This document shows positions 44,917 to 54,777 of a stretch of DNA of 64,000 nt, in pieces. Source of the DNA: CATOSP01 sp965197545. GTDB taxonomy: Bacteria > Chloroflexota > Dehalococcoidia > Lucifugimonadales > UBA3495. The translations under genes and the position numbers were made by a program. Each line of letters begins with the position of its first letter. The stretch's first letter is position 1. Below the pieces are notes generated by a model. That model had not been told where the DNA came from. It saw nothing but the letters and a program-made list of their open reading frames with translations, and ran no database searches. The DNA is taken from contig CBDANJ010000008.1 in NCBI GenBank assembly GCA_965197545.1, positions 1,364,001 to 1,428,000 of the forward strand, given 5' to 3'.

Positions 44917-46677
44917 ATGCCAGTCAAAGGGACCACGCTAACAAGTTTTCGTCCATTGATGCAGGGCGTCAACGGGATGGTCGTAGCGAGCCACCCCAGC
45001 GCCGCCATGGCCGGTTTGGAAGTTCTGAAAAACGGTGGCAACGCGATTGACGCTGGGGTGGCCGTTGGCTTGGCGTTGAACGTGGTCCATGTCGATGATT
45101 GCAGCTTCCTAGGCGTGGCGCCCACGGTCATATACCTGGCTGACCGGAAAGAAGTTACTACTATTGACGGTCTGGGGGTCTGGCCCAAGGCGGCGTCGGT
45201 CGAGTACTTTCAAAAAACCCACGGCGGAAAGATTCCGGCCGGGGTGCTCTCGTCATTAACTCCGGCCGCCGCCGATTCGTGGCTAACGTCTCTGTCCAAG
45301 TTTGGCACGATGACCTTCGGAGAGGTGGCGGCCGCGGCCATCGACCTGGCCGAAAAGGGCTTCCCCATGTTCCGTTACCTGGCCGGCCGGTTTAAGACCG
45401 CCTTCGACCATTACAACGCCCACCCGTCAACCGCCGAAATCTACCTGCCCGGCGGCCGCGCCCCCAAACAGGGCGAGATGTTCTATCAAAAGGACTTGGC
45501 CGCCACCTTGTCCAAAATCGCGGATGTGGAGGTCTCCAACGCCGGGACAGGCCGGGAGGCCGCGCTCAAGGCGGCCAGGGACTACATCTATACCGGCGAA
45601 CTTGGCCGCAAGATTGCCGCATACAACCGCGAGATGGGGGGTATGCTCACCGAGGAAGACCTGGCCCGGTATCATGTTCAAGTGGTTCCGCCCGTGACGG
45701 TAAATTACAAGGGCTACGACGTCTACAGCACGGGGCCGTGGGGCCAAGGACCGACGTTCCCTCAAGCCCTCAAGATTCTGGAAGGTTACGACCTGGCGAC
45801 AATGGGCCACAATTCCGCCGAGTACATCCACACCGTGAACCAGGCCTTGAATTTGGCCTTTGCCGACCGAGAGCAGTACGTGGGAGACCCGGATTTCGTG
45901 GACGTGCCGATCAATGACATGCTGGCGGAGGAATACCTGGCTAAGCGCCGATCTCTAATCGATCCGGACCTGGCTTGGCCGGGCACGCCCCCCGCGGGAG
46001 ACCCGCGAAACGGAAAGGCGGCCATCGACGGCGCCCCCCACTCCCCCAGAGAGGCGGCGGTACCGGTTGGCACAGCCGGAGTCAGCGGCGGCGGGACCTC
46101 TTATTTCGCGGTAATCGACCGGGATGGAAACATCTTTTCCAGCACCCCCAGCGAGGGCACCAAGAATGGCGGGCCAATAATTCCGGGCACCGGCCTGGCG
46201 TTCTCATTGCGCGGCACCCAGTCCAAGCTGATCGAAGGCCATCCGGCATCGGTCGCAGGGGGCAAGCGGCCCAGGCTCACTCCCGCGCCTGCACTGGTGT
46301 TGCGCGACGGCGAGCCCGTGATGGCCCTTGGCGCTCACGGCGGCGACCATATCCCGCAAGGCACTCTGCAACTGCTGTTGAACGTCTTGGAATTTGGCCG
46401 CGACCCTCAAGAGGCCGTGGAGGAACCCCGCTTCTACAGCTATAATTTCCCCAGTTCCAACTGGGCGTCAAAATATGAGCCGGGGATGCTGCGGTTGGAA
46501 GGCCGTATTTCCGGCGAAGTGGCCGAGAAATTACGGCGGAAGGGCCACACGATAGAGCAGTATCCCGATTGGTGGGAGGGTTCAGCCTTATATTGTGTCA
46601 TCACCCGCAACCCGGAGACCAAGGTGCTGCAGGGCGGCGCAGACCCGCGGTGCGAGGCCTATGCCGTCGGTTTCTAG
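44917..46677 (+). CDS. gamma-glutamyltransferase family protein (Ntn hydrolase)
   Basis: A 586-residue protein with the GGT layout: GMVVASHPSAAMAGLEVLKN and GGNAIDAGVAVGLALNVVHV at the start, TIDGLGVWPKAA, then the small subunit with nucleophile Thr in GVSGGGTSYFAVIDRDGN and IIPGTGLAFSLRGTQSKLIE. GGT enzymes self-cleave before that Thr and transfer or hydrolyse gamma-glutamyl groups of glutathione-like compounds. There is no clear signal peptide. The motif before Thr (GGG) differs from the usual DTT/DTTH, so the substrate may be another acylated amine. AATTCGGAGG precedes the start. Confidence 0.92.
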   Translation: MPVKGTTLTSFRPLMQGVNGMVVASHPSAAMAGLEVLKNGGNAIDAGVAVGLALNVVHVDDCSFLGVAPTVIYLADRKEVTTIDGLGVWPKAASVEYFQKTHGGKIPAGVLSSLTPAAADSWLTSLSKFGTMTFGEVAAAAIDLAEKGFPMFRYLAGRFKTAFDHYNAHPSTAEIYLPGGRAPKQGEMFYQKDLAATLSKIADVEVSNAGTGREAALKAARDYIYTGELGRKIAAYNREMGGMLTEEDLARYHVQVVPPVTVNYKGYDVYSTGPWGQGPTFPQALKILEGYDLATMGHNSAEYIHTVNQALNLAFADREQYVGDPDFVDVPINDMLAEEYLAKRRSLIDPDLAWPGTPPAGDPRNGKAAIDGAPHSPREAAVPVGTAGVSGGGTSYFAVIDRDGNIFSSTPSEGTKNGGPIIPGTGLAFSLRGTQSKLIEGHPASVAGGKRPRLTPAPALVLRDGEPVMALGAHGGDHIPQGTLQLLLNVLEFGRDPQEAVEEPRFYSYNFPSSNWASKYEPGMLRLEGRISGEVAEKLRRKGHTIEQYPDWWEGSALYCVITRNPETKVLQGGADPRCEAYAVGF

Positions 46678-46801
46678 TCCTGCCGCAAACACTGGCGAAT
46701 TTTCCAAGGACGACCGGGCAGTTTGCCCGGATATGGGCGTCGGTGAGCAGACCTTCTCCGAGACCTGTAGAGTCCCCATCAGGCCAGCTTGAAGGAGGCC
46801 C

Positions 46802-47860
46802 ATGTCCATCATGAAGTTTGCCCTGTTTTTACTGGGTTCCTGGACAGAGGAGGAAACTGGCGCCCAGGGCCGGATCTTCGGTGAAATGCTGGAACAGGCT
46901 GAGTACGCCGAAGAGTTGGGCTTCGATTCGATCTGGATTGCTGAGCATCACTCCAGCCGGTACGGCATCTGTCCCTCCTTGATGCCGCTGCTCAGCCACA
47001 TCGCCGCACGCACCAGGAAGATCCGGATCGGGGCCGGCGTCAGCGTCCTGCCTTTCCACAACCCCATTTTCCTGGCTGAAGAGAGCGCCATGCTGGACGT
47101 GCTAAGCCATGGCAGACTGGACTTCGGGGTTGGACGCGGTTCGGCGGACTACGAGTACGGTAACTTTAATATCGATTTCGATACCCGGGACGTGCGGACT
47201 CAGGAGGCCCTGGACATTATCCTGGGGCTGTGGACCCAGTCCGGTTTCTCTTATGACGGCGAATTTTATCAGGTGAAAGACCTTACAATAGCTCCCTCTC
47301 CAGTGCAGCAGCCCCATCCCCCGGTTTATCTGGCCGTATCCCGCACTCCGGCCAGCGTGGATGTTGCCGTATCGCGAGACCTGCCCATCCTGACCAGCTT
47401 TTCTACCCCGGAGGCCGATAACCTGGGGCTGTTTTCCCTTTATGCGGAACGCTGCGCCGCTGCCGGAAAGGATCCACATTTGGAGGAAATGCCCTACTTC
47501 CGGTTTGTGTACTTGGAGGACGACGAACTGGCAGCCCAGGAATACCCCCGGCAGTCCCTGACCTGGGTCCGGGACCTGGGGGGTTATCGGCGCACCTTGA
47601 CCCACGGCGATGAAATCAATGTGGACCTTAACCATTGGCGCCGAACCCGCACCGTGGAACCGGCCAGTTATGAGTCGGAACTGGAGACCACCGCTTACTT
47701 CGGCACGTCGGAACAATGTGTGCAGCGAATCACCAAGCTACGGGAGGAACACGGCATCGGGTACTTTGGCGCCAGCATGTCCTTCGGCAGTATGCAGCAT
47801 TCCAGGGTATTGCGCTCAATGGAGCTTTTCGCCAGGGAAGTGATGCCCAAGTTCCGGTAA
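46802..47860 (+). CDS. LLM-class flavin-dependent monooxygenase (bacterial luciferase-like)
   Basis: A 352-residue TIM-barrel: MKFALFLLGSWTEE, GFDSIWIAEHHSSRYGICPS, TRKIRIGAGVSVLPFHNPIF, AMLDVLSHGRLDFGVGRGSA and HPPVYLAVSRTPASVDVAVS. This is the FMN-dependent luciferase-like subfamily rather than the F420 type at 16138. It probably hydroxylates or cleaves an organic substrate with O2. AGGAGG lies directly before the ATG at 46802. It follows the GGT gene by 124 bp in the same direction. Confidence 0.9.
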   Translation: MSIMKFALFLLGSWTEEETGAQGRIFGEMLEQAEYAEELGFDSIWIAEHHSSRYGICPSLMPLLSHIAARTRKIRIGAGVSVLPFHNPIFLAEESAMLDVLSHGRLDFGVGRGSADYEYGNFNIDFDTRDVRTQEALDIILGLWTQSGFSYDGEFYQVKDLTIAPSPVQQPHPPVYLAVSRTPASVDVAVSRDLPILTSFSTPEADNLGLFSLYAERCAAAGKDPHLEEMPYFRFVYLEDDELAAQEYPRQSLTWVRDLGGYRRTLTHGDEINVDLNHWRRTRTVEPASYESELETTAYFGTSEQCVQRITKLREEHGIGYFGASMSFGSMQHSRVLRSMELFAREVMPKFR

Positions 47861-48188
47861 TAGAACTCCGTCACCGATTCTTACTACTCCAGAATCTCGC
47901 TGCCAGTCATGGGGGCCTTAAAAGCGACGTAAAGAATGGCGTGCCGTAAGCGGGGGATTGTATTTCCTTTAAGAAGTGTATGTCCTGACTGAGCAGTTCC
48001 GGTAAGCCTAGGGCGGCCTTCTGTCGAACTGAAGTGGCTAGGGTTACAAACTTGGTGGACGGTTCGGGACGAAGTTCGATTCCACAACCGCGGGCCTGCA
48101 CGTACCGAATTGCGAACTTTCCGGTGGGAAGTGACGCTATAGGGTAGGGCGCCTCTACCCGACCTTGAGTCGCCCTGAGCCGATGCGA
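47861..48188. other. stretch without a supported gene
   Basis: One minus-strand frame (47907-48251) exists, but its first 20 codons lie inside the MITE at 48189 and it matches nothing I recognise; it has no ribosome site. It may be decayed coding DNA. Confidence 0.45.
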
Positions 48189-48448
48189 CAGGGCAATCTC
48201 AGCTCTTAACTTCAGGGAGTCGGACCAAGCCGCTAACCGCCGTTTCTTCACTCACCCGGCTGCTTTGTACCCGATCATTATGCGTATGATCTGTCATTCT
48301 GAACGGAGTGAAGAATCCTAACTCCTGCCGACAGGCATTTCTCGAGTCATCAAGGTTGCTAATGAGCAGGGTTGGGACTCTTCACTCGACTCCGTTGCGC
48401 TCATAATGACACCGCCGGGGTTCTTGGAATTAAGATGCGATTGCCCTG
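48189..48448. mobile_element. 260-bp MITE with ISAs1-like ends and a 10-bp target duplication
   Basis: Ends CAGGGCAATCTCAGCTCTTAA and the inverse of CAGGGCAATCGCATCTTAA. The flanks GCCGATGCGA (48179-48188) and GCCGATGCCA (48449-48458) are a 10-bp duplication with one mismatch. The interior contains a separate palindromic repeat (48293-48410). Confidence 0.8.
48293..48410. repeat. inverted repeat inside the MITE
   Basis: TGTCATTCTGAACGGAGTGA at one end and the degenerate inverse (TTCACTCGACTCCG...CATAATGACA) at the other. This kind of palindrome is scattered in many bacterial genomes. Confidence 0.65.
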
Positions 48449-48521
48449 GCCGATGCCACAGTTTTTGATATATAGTTTATCAAGAATATATTTGCTCTGG
48501 TGAGCCGGTTGAGGGACGAGG

Positions 48522-48747
48522 CAGGGCAATCGCGTCTTGAAATTCTGTCAATAATATCTATAGATCCAGATGATAATAAGCGCCTTTCTCTCCGAGTGGG
48601 AGTTACTCGGCAGCTTGCGGGGCTACACCGTGCCTTGAGTTCCCTCCCAATTTAGGTGTCGGGTGCCTCTTCGGAGTCCTTGAGACTTGCCGATTCATCG
48701 GAAATCGTTGGGTTTTGCTTGTGACGGGTTAAGACGCGATTGCCCTG
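48522..48747. mobile_element. 226-bp MITE with ISAs1-type ends, different interior
   Basis: Ends CAGGGCAATCGCGTCTTGA and the inverse of CAGGGCAATCGCGTCTTAA. Length is within one base of the MITEs at 1809 and 59300, but the interior differs. No target duplication is visible. It lies 73 bp from the MITE at 48189. Confidence 0.75.
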
Positions 48748-48984
48748 GAACACAAGATTATGGACAAGTAATACAAACGTGGTACAGTTATCATGCCGTT
48801 TCGCCGGCAACGGGAAGCTGGTCAGACCCCTCTCTCGCAATACGTCTCGCCATGCTCACCCTACCTGAGGTGATTCTACCCCTTCGCAACACTGTTTGGC
48901 CTCCCGACCTGACGCAAAGCCCAGGAGCGGACGGACGGAATCCATGGTCTAACACTCGAGCAGGATTGGCTATGTGCATTGGCA

Positions 48985-51298
48985 TGAAACCAAGCGGCTC
49001 TGGTTACCTCCGCTCAACTTTTCTCCGGCGAATTAGCCTCTTTACCCTACTCTCCCTGACGCTACTGCTCGCCTTCGCGGCGTGTGAAGGTGTGAGCCCA
49101 CCTCGGATGCAGGCTCGACCGAGGGGTCCGGGGACGCAACGAGCCAATCGAGTGAGGCGCCTGAAGGGTCCAGGGAGGACACGGGTCGGTCAATTCTGCG
49201 GGGCCAGGAACCCACTCCCACGCCTACTCTTACTCCCTTGCCTGTGCCCACGGCGACGCCGGCGCCGGGCCCAGTCAAGCCCGACGGATACTACCACGGG
49301 GCCACCCACGGCCTGGCCCTGGCCCAGACCGCCAGACAACCCAGCGAGAGCAGGGATGGCTGGGTGGACATCACTCTCAACTTGGTGGCGGTCAAGTTCT
49401 CCAGCGGCGAACTGGGGGTGGAAGGCAGTGGGGAATCAAACATCTTTTGTTTCGAGGGCGCCCAGGCTCCTGCCGAGTACGTCCAGGGCACTTCCGGGGG
49501 CTTAACAGGCCCTCCCCCGAGTACGGCCCAGGCTCCTGCCGGGAGAGACCAGGGGCCTGCCGACTGCTTCTCGGTCAAATGGGGCAGCACGGAACAGAAC
49601 GAGGCCCAGCTGAGGGTCGCCAATTGGGAATCCGCCGGCAGTTCCTTTGGCCTGAAAGCCGTCAACTTCCAGGTCACCTTTGAGGTTGCCGCCAACGCCG
49701 ACAAGGCCGGCCTATTCTTCGGCGAGTATAGAATTCCCCTGGACCTCCAGGGCGATTACGCTCCGAGAGACAGTCAGGCGTTCCTGCCCGCGCCGGCGGC
49801 GCCACCCTCCCAGGATGCGAAAACCGCGAGCTTCTTCATGGACTCTCAGCATGGCATAGCAGTGACCTATGCCAACCGAGCCGTGGACCTCGAGGACCCT
49901 CTCATGTCCACGGTCCGGGTTGATCTATCAGTCCTGGCCCTCGGTGAATACGATTCCTCCGAACCCGGGAAGGGTCCCGGGTTCGGCCTAGATGACAGTA
50001 CCGGCAGCGTGTGTTTCGGAAAGAGTGGAAGCGAGTGTCTCGAAATCTTCTGGGGGCCGGAGAACCAGTTCAACGCCATCTTGACTCTGGAGGAGGGAGA
50101 CGCAGACGCGTTCACCGCAGCGCGGCGCAACGGGGCCAGGTGGCCCCTGCCCGTCACGGTCAACTTCAGGGCACCGGCCAATCATGACAGCGCCGTCCTT
50201 AAGTTTGGGGAGCACGAGGTTCCCCTGGACCTCAGGGGAATGGCAGGCCGCCCGACCTTCGATTACACCGCTCACTATTCCGAGGCGGCGCCCGGGTCGG
50301 TCCTGTATGAGTTGGACGGAAAGACAGTAGTTCTCGACGGCGTACAGCACAACCCGGTCAGCGGCGGTATAGAGCTTTCGATGACCGCGGTCAACGACAG
50401 CGAGGCGGCGGACTTCGCACCCGTGTTCATCCCGGACGCCGTCTTTTCCGCCGGCGGCAGGGTGGAGGTAATGTCGGGGTTCGGCATTCTCGGCGTGGAC
50501 AAGCTCGCGCCAGGGCAGCGTGCATCCTTCCGGTACGTAATTCCCAGGGCCGGGGCGCGCGTGGTCTACTCGGATGACCCGGAGAAGCGGCCGGACGGAG
50601 TGGTGTTCCAGGTGGTGGACTTGTACACACCGGCCGCGGATGGGTCCGGGTCCGCACCCAGAGCAATACCCGCGACTCCGATCCCCATACCCCCCATATC
50701 CCTACCAACTCTCACGCCTAGTTCTGCGGCCACTGAACTTGAGGCAAAGATGCCAAGCCTCATAGCCGCCTCGGAATCCGACAAATTCCACCGTGACCCG
50801 CAAGCGTCGTCTCCGGCGTTCGTCAGGTTCGACAGGACTCCCGACGAGGGAAAGTTCTGGCCGGTTAAAATACTTTGGTGGTGCCCAGCCGGAGAGAACC
50901 CGGCCGCCTGTGGTGAAGCGACTCCGATTTTTTGGGGCGCTGAATCGTCGAGGGCGACTGTTTGGGATGGTGTGGAGTACTACGCCACGGCAATAGGGAA
51001 TGGGAAGGTGTTCGCAGCGACACGCGAATCATTGCTTGCAATGGACGCGGATTCCGGGGACCCGCTTTGGAGCAGAGATGATCTTTTTCTACAAGATGTG
51101 TCGGGCCTCGCTGCCGACAACGGAGTAGTTTATGCGGTAAGCCAGTATTGGTTTGTACTGGACGCTTTCGACGCCGCAGAAGGAGAACTCCTCTGGACGT
51201 TCGTGAAATATGGAATAGGTGGTGCCCCCATAGTTGAGGACGGAGTGGTTTACGTGGTGGCCGATGGCTACCTGTATGCGCTGCTTGCCAAGCCTTGA
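48985..51298 (+). pseudogene. large lipoprotein with C-terminal PQQ-type propeller repeats, one frameshift
   Basis: MKPSGSGYLRSTFLRRISLF begins a signal ending in the lipobox AFAAC. One base too many near 49100 shifts the frame; the correct frame continues SDAGSTEGSGDATSQSSEAP, a Thr/Pro linker, two or three related beta domains (VDITLNLVAVKFSSGELGVE; VRVDLSVLALGEYD; both followed by a Cys and a WGxxxQxxAxL segment) and a PQQ/WD-like ending (VFAATRESLLAMDADSGDPL, VVYVVADGYLYALLAKP). Repeated A-Q-A-P-A segments near 49460-49560 may be degenerate palindromic inserts. Role probably cell-surface binding; not recognised further. Confidence 0.7.
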
Positions 51299-51319
51299 AG
51301 GAACGCTCAAGCGGCGCCC

Positions 51320-51380
51320 TTCGACAAGCTCAGTATGAGCGGATTACAAGGTTGGCCCCGCTCACGGTGAGCTTGTCGAA
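51320..51380. repeat. inverted repeat (TTCGACAAGCTCA type)
   Basis: TTCGACAAGCTCAGTATGAG and its near-perfect inverse enclose 15 bases, directly after the lipoprotein gene; it may act as terminator. Confidence 0.75.
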
Positions 51381-51439
51381 CCGCGTTTTGAGATAGTCTC
51401 TTAGTCCCTGCGTCAACGAGAGCCTGGACTTCGACACGG

Positions 51440-51610
51440 AGCTCCAGTAGGTGGTGGACAGCACCCGGGCGTTGACGGCCTCCCGCTACCGGGCCATAAC
51501 CGTCCTGGGCGAAGCCGGGCAGACACTGGCCTGCGAGCATCTGCTGCGCCGGGTCTGGGCGCTGGACGCCGATGTCGGCGTGCATCCCGTGCCACCGCCA
51601 TAAGCTGGGC
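51440..51610 (+). pseudogene. remnant of an OmpR/PhoB-type DNA-binding domain
   Basis: In one frame the sequence reads RALTASRYRAITVLGEAGQT and LACEHLLRRVWALDADVGV, close to the winged-helix recognition part of response regulators (LTxxEYRLLxxL...LLxxVWG). There is no start, the receiver domain is absent, and the frame ends after VHPVPPP. Confidence 0.5.
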
Positions 51611-52224
51611 GCCGCCGAACCTCCATCTGCATCTTAATGGGCGGAGGGTGGGCTCCCGGATGGCGGAGGGGAGGCGCCGGGGCCGGAGAGGCAATGACCG
51701 GGCTGCGCGGCGGCTTTTGAGACACCAGCCGCTATACATCCGGCCCATAAAAAGTAAAGGGGATTATATACAATTTTACCCGGTGACTACTTTACGTCTT
51801 GTAATACTGCTATGTAGACGAAAGCCGAAATTTAATTGACGGAAGCAGGTCCGCATGGTTCCATGTTAATGCGGAATCTTATAGATGGGTAGAATCGTAT
51901 ATAATTCCCAAAGTAAAAGCCCCCGATGTGTCAGCAGGGGCTTGGCATTCAACCTTTTCCTTAAGATTCCCCACTCCATGTCCGGCGACTTCACCAGCAA
52001 CCGGAGCGGAGCGCCTGGCTGATTACAATGCCAGAGTAAAAGAAATAGTAAAAGTTCTTGATTTTATCCAGCGTGGTGGGCCCAGTGGTACACCCTCAAG
52101 CGCTCGGCGTGCAGCCGGACCTGCACCTCATTCGCGATAGGACGGGAAGGGGCTGCGCACCAGAGGAACGGTTCCGCTGTCCGCATTACGTTCTCGCAGC
52201 CGCTGTGATATTCTCAAGCGTGTT
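51611..52224. other. AT-richer intergenic stretch with one hairpin
   Basis: No gene is seen. AAGCCCC...GGGGCTT (51918-51943) forms a terminator-like hairpin. The base composition between 51740 and 51920 is clearly more AT-rich than the rest of the window. Confidence 0.45.
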
Positions 52225-53043
52225 ATGAGAATACCAATTACAATGTGCCACGGAATCCGCCCCACTGCCGCCGGCGCCCTCCGCAGCCCCTTGACGGAGG
52301 AGCGGTTCGACACGTTGATGAGGACTGCGGCAGAATTGGGGTTCCAGTCGATAAATTACGACCAACTGGCGACTTGGCGGCAGGGAACGTTCTCCCTGCC
52401 GGAGCGGCCAATCATGATCGATTTCGACCATCCGGTTGTCTCGATGCGCCGGGAGGTATTCCAGACTCTGGAGCGGTACGGGTTCAAAGGGAACCTCTTT
52501 ATCTACACCTCACCCTACGACCCAGACTATCCCCGCCCGCTGGCGTTGGCCCAGGTCCCCGAGCACATGCCCTGGTCCGAAATACGGGAACTTCACGACT
52601 TCGGCTGGCATATCGGCGCCCACACCGTCAGCCATCCCAACCTGTCCAACCTGGCTGCGGAGGACCCGGAAGGAGAGGTGTTGCGGGAGGAGTTGGACCG
52701 GTGCAACCGGGTAATCGAGGAAAACCTAGGCTTTGTCCCGCAGGACTTTGCGTTTACCGGCACCAGTTGGAGCAGCGCCGCCGAGGCCGAGGTCAAGAAA
52801 CGGTACCGGTTTGGCCGTCTGTGGATAGTAGGATCCGAATACGAGGCCGACGGAAAGCCCATACGCTATGCCGAACTATCCGGTTCGTCGGAACCCGACG
52901 AGGCCGACGGCGGCCCGCCCCACAGCACAAGATATATTACCGAACGCACCGACCCACACCGCCTGCCGTCCATGGAACTTCAGGCCCTCATTAATGACCC
53001 TGACGCCTTTCGTTCGTACTTGGAAGGCGCGCTGGAAGATTAA
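52225..53043 (+). CDS. polysaccharide deacetylase (NodB-fold), atypical first motif
   Basis: A 272-residue CE4-type protein: MRIPITMCHGIRPTAAGALR, LPERPIMIDFDHPV (motif 1), GWHIGAHTVSHPNLSNL (motif 2, H-x-x-x-H metal ligands) and FVPQDFAFTGTSW (motif 3). Enzymes of this fold remove acetyl groups from amino sugars or hydrolyse similar amides. Motif 1 normally reads TFDDG; here the second Asp, a metal ligand, is His, which suggests altered metal binding or a non-sugar substrate. It is followed 69 bp later by a membrane dipeptidase gene. No signal peptide. Confidence 0.85.
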   Translation: MRIPITMCHGIRPTAAGALRSPLTEERFDTLMRTAAELGFQSINYDQLATWRQGTFSLPERPIMIDFDHPVVSMRREVFQTLERYGFKGNLFIYTSPYDPDYPRPLALAQVPEHMPWSEIRELHDFGWHIGAHTVSHPNLSNLAAEDPEGEVLREELDRCNRVIEENLGFVPQDFAFTGTSWSSAAEAEVKKRYRFGRLWIVGSEYEADGKPIRYAELSGSSEPDEADGGPPHSTRYITERTDPHRLPSMELQALINDPDAFRSYLEGALED

Positions 53044-53112
53044 AAACAGCGGCCCCGATGCCCCCAACATCGTAGAAGCGACACTCGCGGCCGCATTGGA
53101 GGAGTTGGCATT

Positions 53113-54234
53113 ATGACGCCTGGCCGATTTAACTTCGTCAGCCAAATGGGCCGTGTCCCCTCCATGACTGTACCGCTCGGCGTGCAGCAGGAAACCAGGT
53201 TTCAACGCTTGATGGAAGAGTCGATAATGATCGACCTTCATCAGCATCCGATGGTACTGCCCGAAGACTTCAACCAGTACTGGGAGTACCTGCGCAGCGA
53301 CAACTACGTCTGGGGGTATGACGCGGTCCGGGAAGGCGGCTTTACCGCCGTTGGAACAGCCAACGTATTTCGCGGGATGCTGCACACCAGCGAGATGTCC
53401 TTCATCCGGTTTTCCGACATGTTGGACGAGATCACGATGATGATTTCGGATATCTCCCGGCATGACGACGTGCTACGGGTCGACAACGCCGCCGGGATAG
53501 AGTCGGCGAAGCAGCAGGGAAAGGTGGGGTTCCTGCCCACGGTGGAGCACCTGGCCATCGGGAACGAGCTAAACCGGGTAGACGTGCTTTATAACGCTGG
53601 GATAAGACTGGCAGGGCTCACTTATAATCGCAAGACCTACATAGGCGACGGGATCTTCGAGCGCAACGACGGAGGCCTCAGCGAGTTCGGGTTGGAAGTC
53701 GTTCGGCGCATGAACGACCTAGGGATGGCCGTCGACGTGTCCCATGCTTCGTTCCGTACCGCCATGGATGCCATCGAGGCGTCCAATACCCCGGTGACCT
53801 TCAGCCACGACGGCTCCTACACCCTTGCCAGCGATAGCTTTCAGGCCCGCAGATTGAGGAAAGACGAAGAGTTGCTGGCCTGTGCGAAAAAGGGCGGCGT
53901 TATCGGCATCACCGCCGTACCCAACCGGCTCAGCAACGACCCGGAACAAAGCATCGAGTGCGTGTTGGACCATTACGATTATATGGTCCAACTGGTTGGC
54001 GTGGACCACGTAGCCATCGGCACTGACACAAGCATCGGCGACATGGTCGGCGTGGGCCAAGTAGTGATGGGCCGCACCGGGCCCACTCCGGCGCCCTATC
54101 TCAATGGTCTGGAGTCTCCGGCAGACGGCAAGAACATCATCCGCGGCCTCATAGCTCGCGGCTATTCAGACGAGGGCGTCAAGAAGATCGCCGGCGGCAA
54201 CGCGCTGACGTTTTTCAGGCGGGTTATCGGGTAA
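53113..54234 (+). CDS. membrane dipeptidase family (peptidase M19)
   Basis: A 373-residue TIM-barrel zinc hydrolase. Metal-site motifs: IDLHQHPMVLP (usual HxD is HxH here), the bridging Glu in FLPTVEHLAIG, and His in DVSHASF and TFSHDGSY. VGVDHVAIGTDTSIGD near residue 295 is the typical M19 strand. Relatives cleave dipeptides or related amides. GGAGGAG precedes the ATG. With the deacetylase, GGT and LLM enzymes it fits scavenging of N-containing organic matter, which is inference. Confidence 0.9.
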   Translation: MTPGRFNFVSQMGRVPSMTVPLGVQQETRFQRLMEESIMIDLHQHPMVLPEDFNQYWEYLRSDNYVWGYDAVREGGFTAVGTANVFRGMLHTSEMSFIRFSDMLDEITMMISDISRHDDVLRVDNAAGIESAKQQGKVGFLPTVEHLAIGNELNRVDVLYNAGIRLAGLTYNRKTYIGDGIFERNDGGLSEFGLEVVRRMNDLGMAVDVSHASFRTAMDAIEASNTPVTFSHDGSYTLASDSFQARRLRKDEELLACAKKGGVIGITAVPNRLSNDPEQSIECVLDHYDYMVQLVGVDHVAIGTDTSIGDMVGVGQVVMGRTGPTPAPYLNGLESPADGKNIIRGLIARGYSDEGVKKIAGGNALTFFRRVIG

Positions 54235-54543
54235 TTGAAACCTTCTGCCCATTCCGGCCAGCCATCGTCCCATCGGCTGCCTCGCCCTGTTGGGCCTTTG
54301 TGGCGGCATTCAGGTTGTGTCCACAGACCACTGCGCTTCCGGGTTCAGCGACCAAAAGACCCTGGGGTCCACGACGTTTCCAAGATTCCCAGCGGCGGAC
54401 CCGGAAGCGCGAACCGCTTGAGCCCCCTATTTACCTACGGCGTGGCCTCCGGGTTGATGGACGTAAACCGGCTGGTGAGACTAGCGTGGCCAAAGGAGTC
54501 GACATGGATCAATGTCATGCTTGATTCATGCTATAAGGATTAC
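54235..54543. other. stretch without a gene
   Basis: Nothing recognised on either strand; probably holds the promoter of the toxin-antitoxin pair that follows. Confidence 0.4.
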
Positions 54544-54777
54544 ATGGCGAATTTCCAGGTCAAGAATATACCCGATGACCTCCACGAACGCCTCCGACGT
54601 CACGCTCGTGAGAATCACTGCACCATAAGCGCGGCAGTCCTCGCAGCCATCGAGCGAGAGTTAGCCAGATGGGAATGGCGCCAGCGTCTGAACCAGCGAC
54701 CGAAGACCGACCTCGGGGTTGAGGCGGCTGCACTTCTCACGGAGGAACGCTCTCTCCGCGACATGGAGACCGGGTGA
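54544..54777 (+). CDS. FitA/VapB-type ribbon-helix-helix antitoxin
   Basis: A 77-residue protein: MANFQVKNIPDDLHERLRRH, ARENHCTISAAVLAAIEREL, then a toxin-binding tail. The FQVKNIPDDLHxRL beginning is typical of FitA-like Arc-fold antitoxins. The ATG at 54544 matches the family; an upstream in-frame ATG would add an unconserved leader. Its stop overlaps the GTG of the PIN toxin by 4 bases. Confidence 0.88.
   Translation: MANFQVKNIPDDLHERLRRHARENHCTISAAVLAAIERELARWEWRQRLNQRPKTDLGVEAAALLTEERSLRDMETG

Noticed and set aside
47907..48251. A 114-codon minus-strand frame
   Set aside because: Its start lies inside a MITE and nothing in it matches a known family; kept only as a possible decayed gene.
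49440..49570. Further palindromic units in the propeller lipoprotein
   Set aside because: Two A-Q-A-P-A segments resemble the unit, but stems are too degraded to call from sequence alone.
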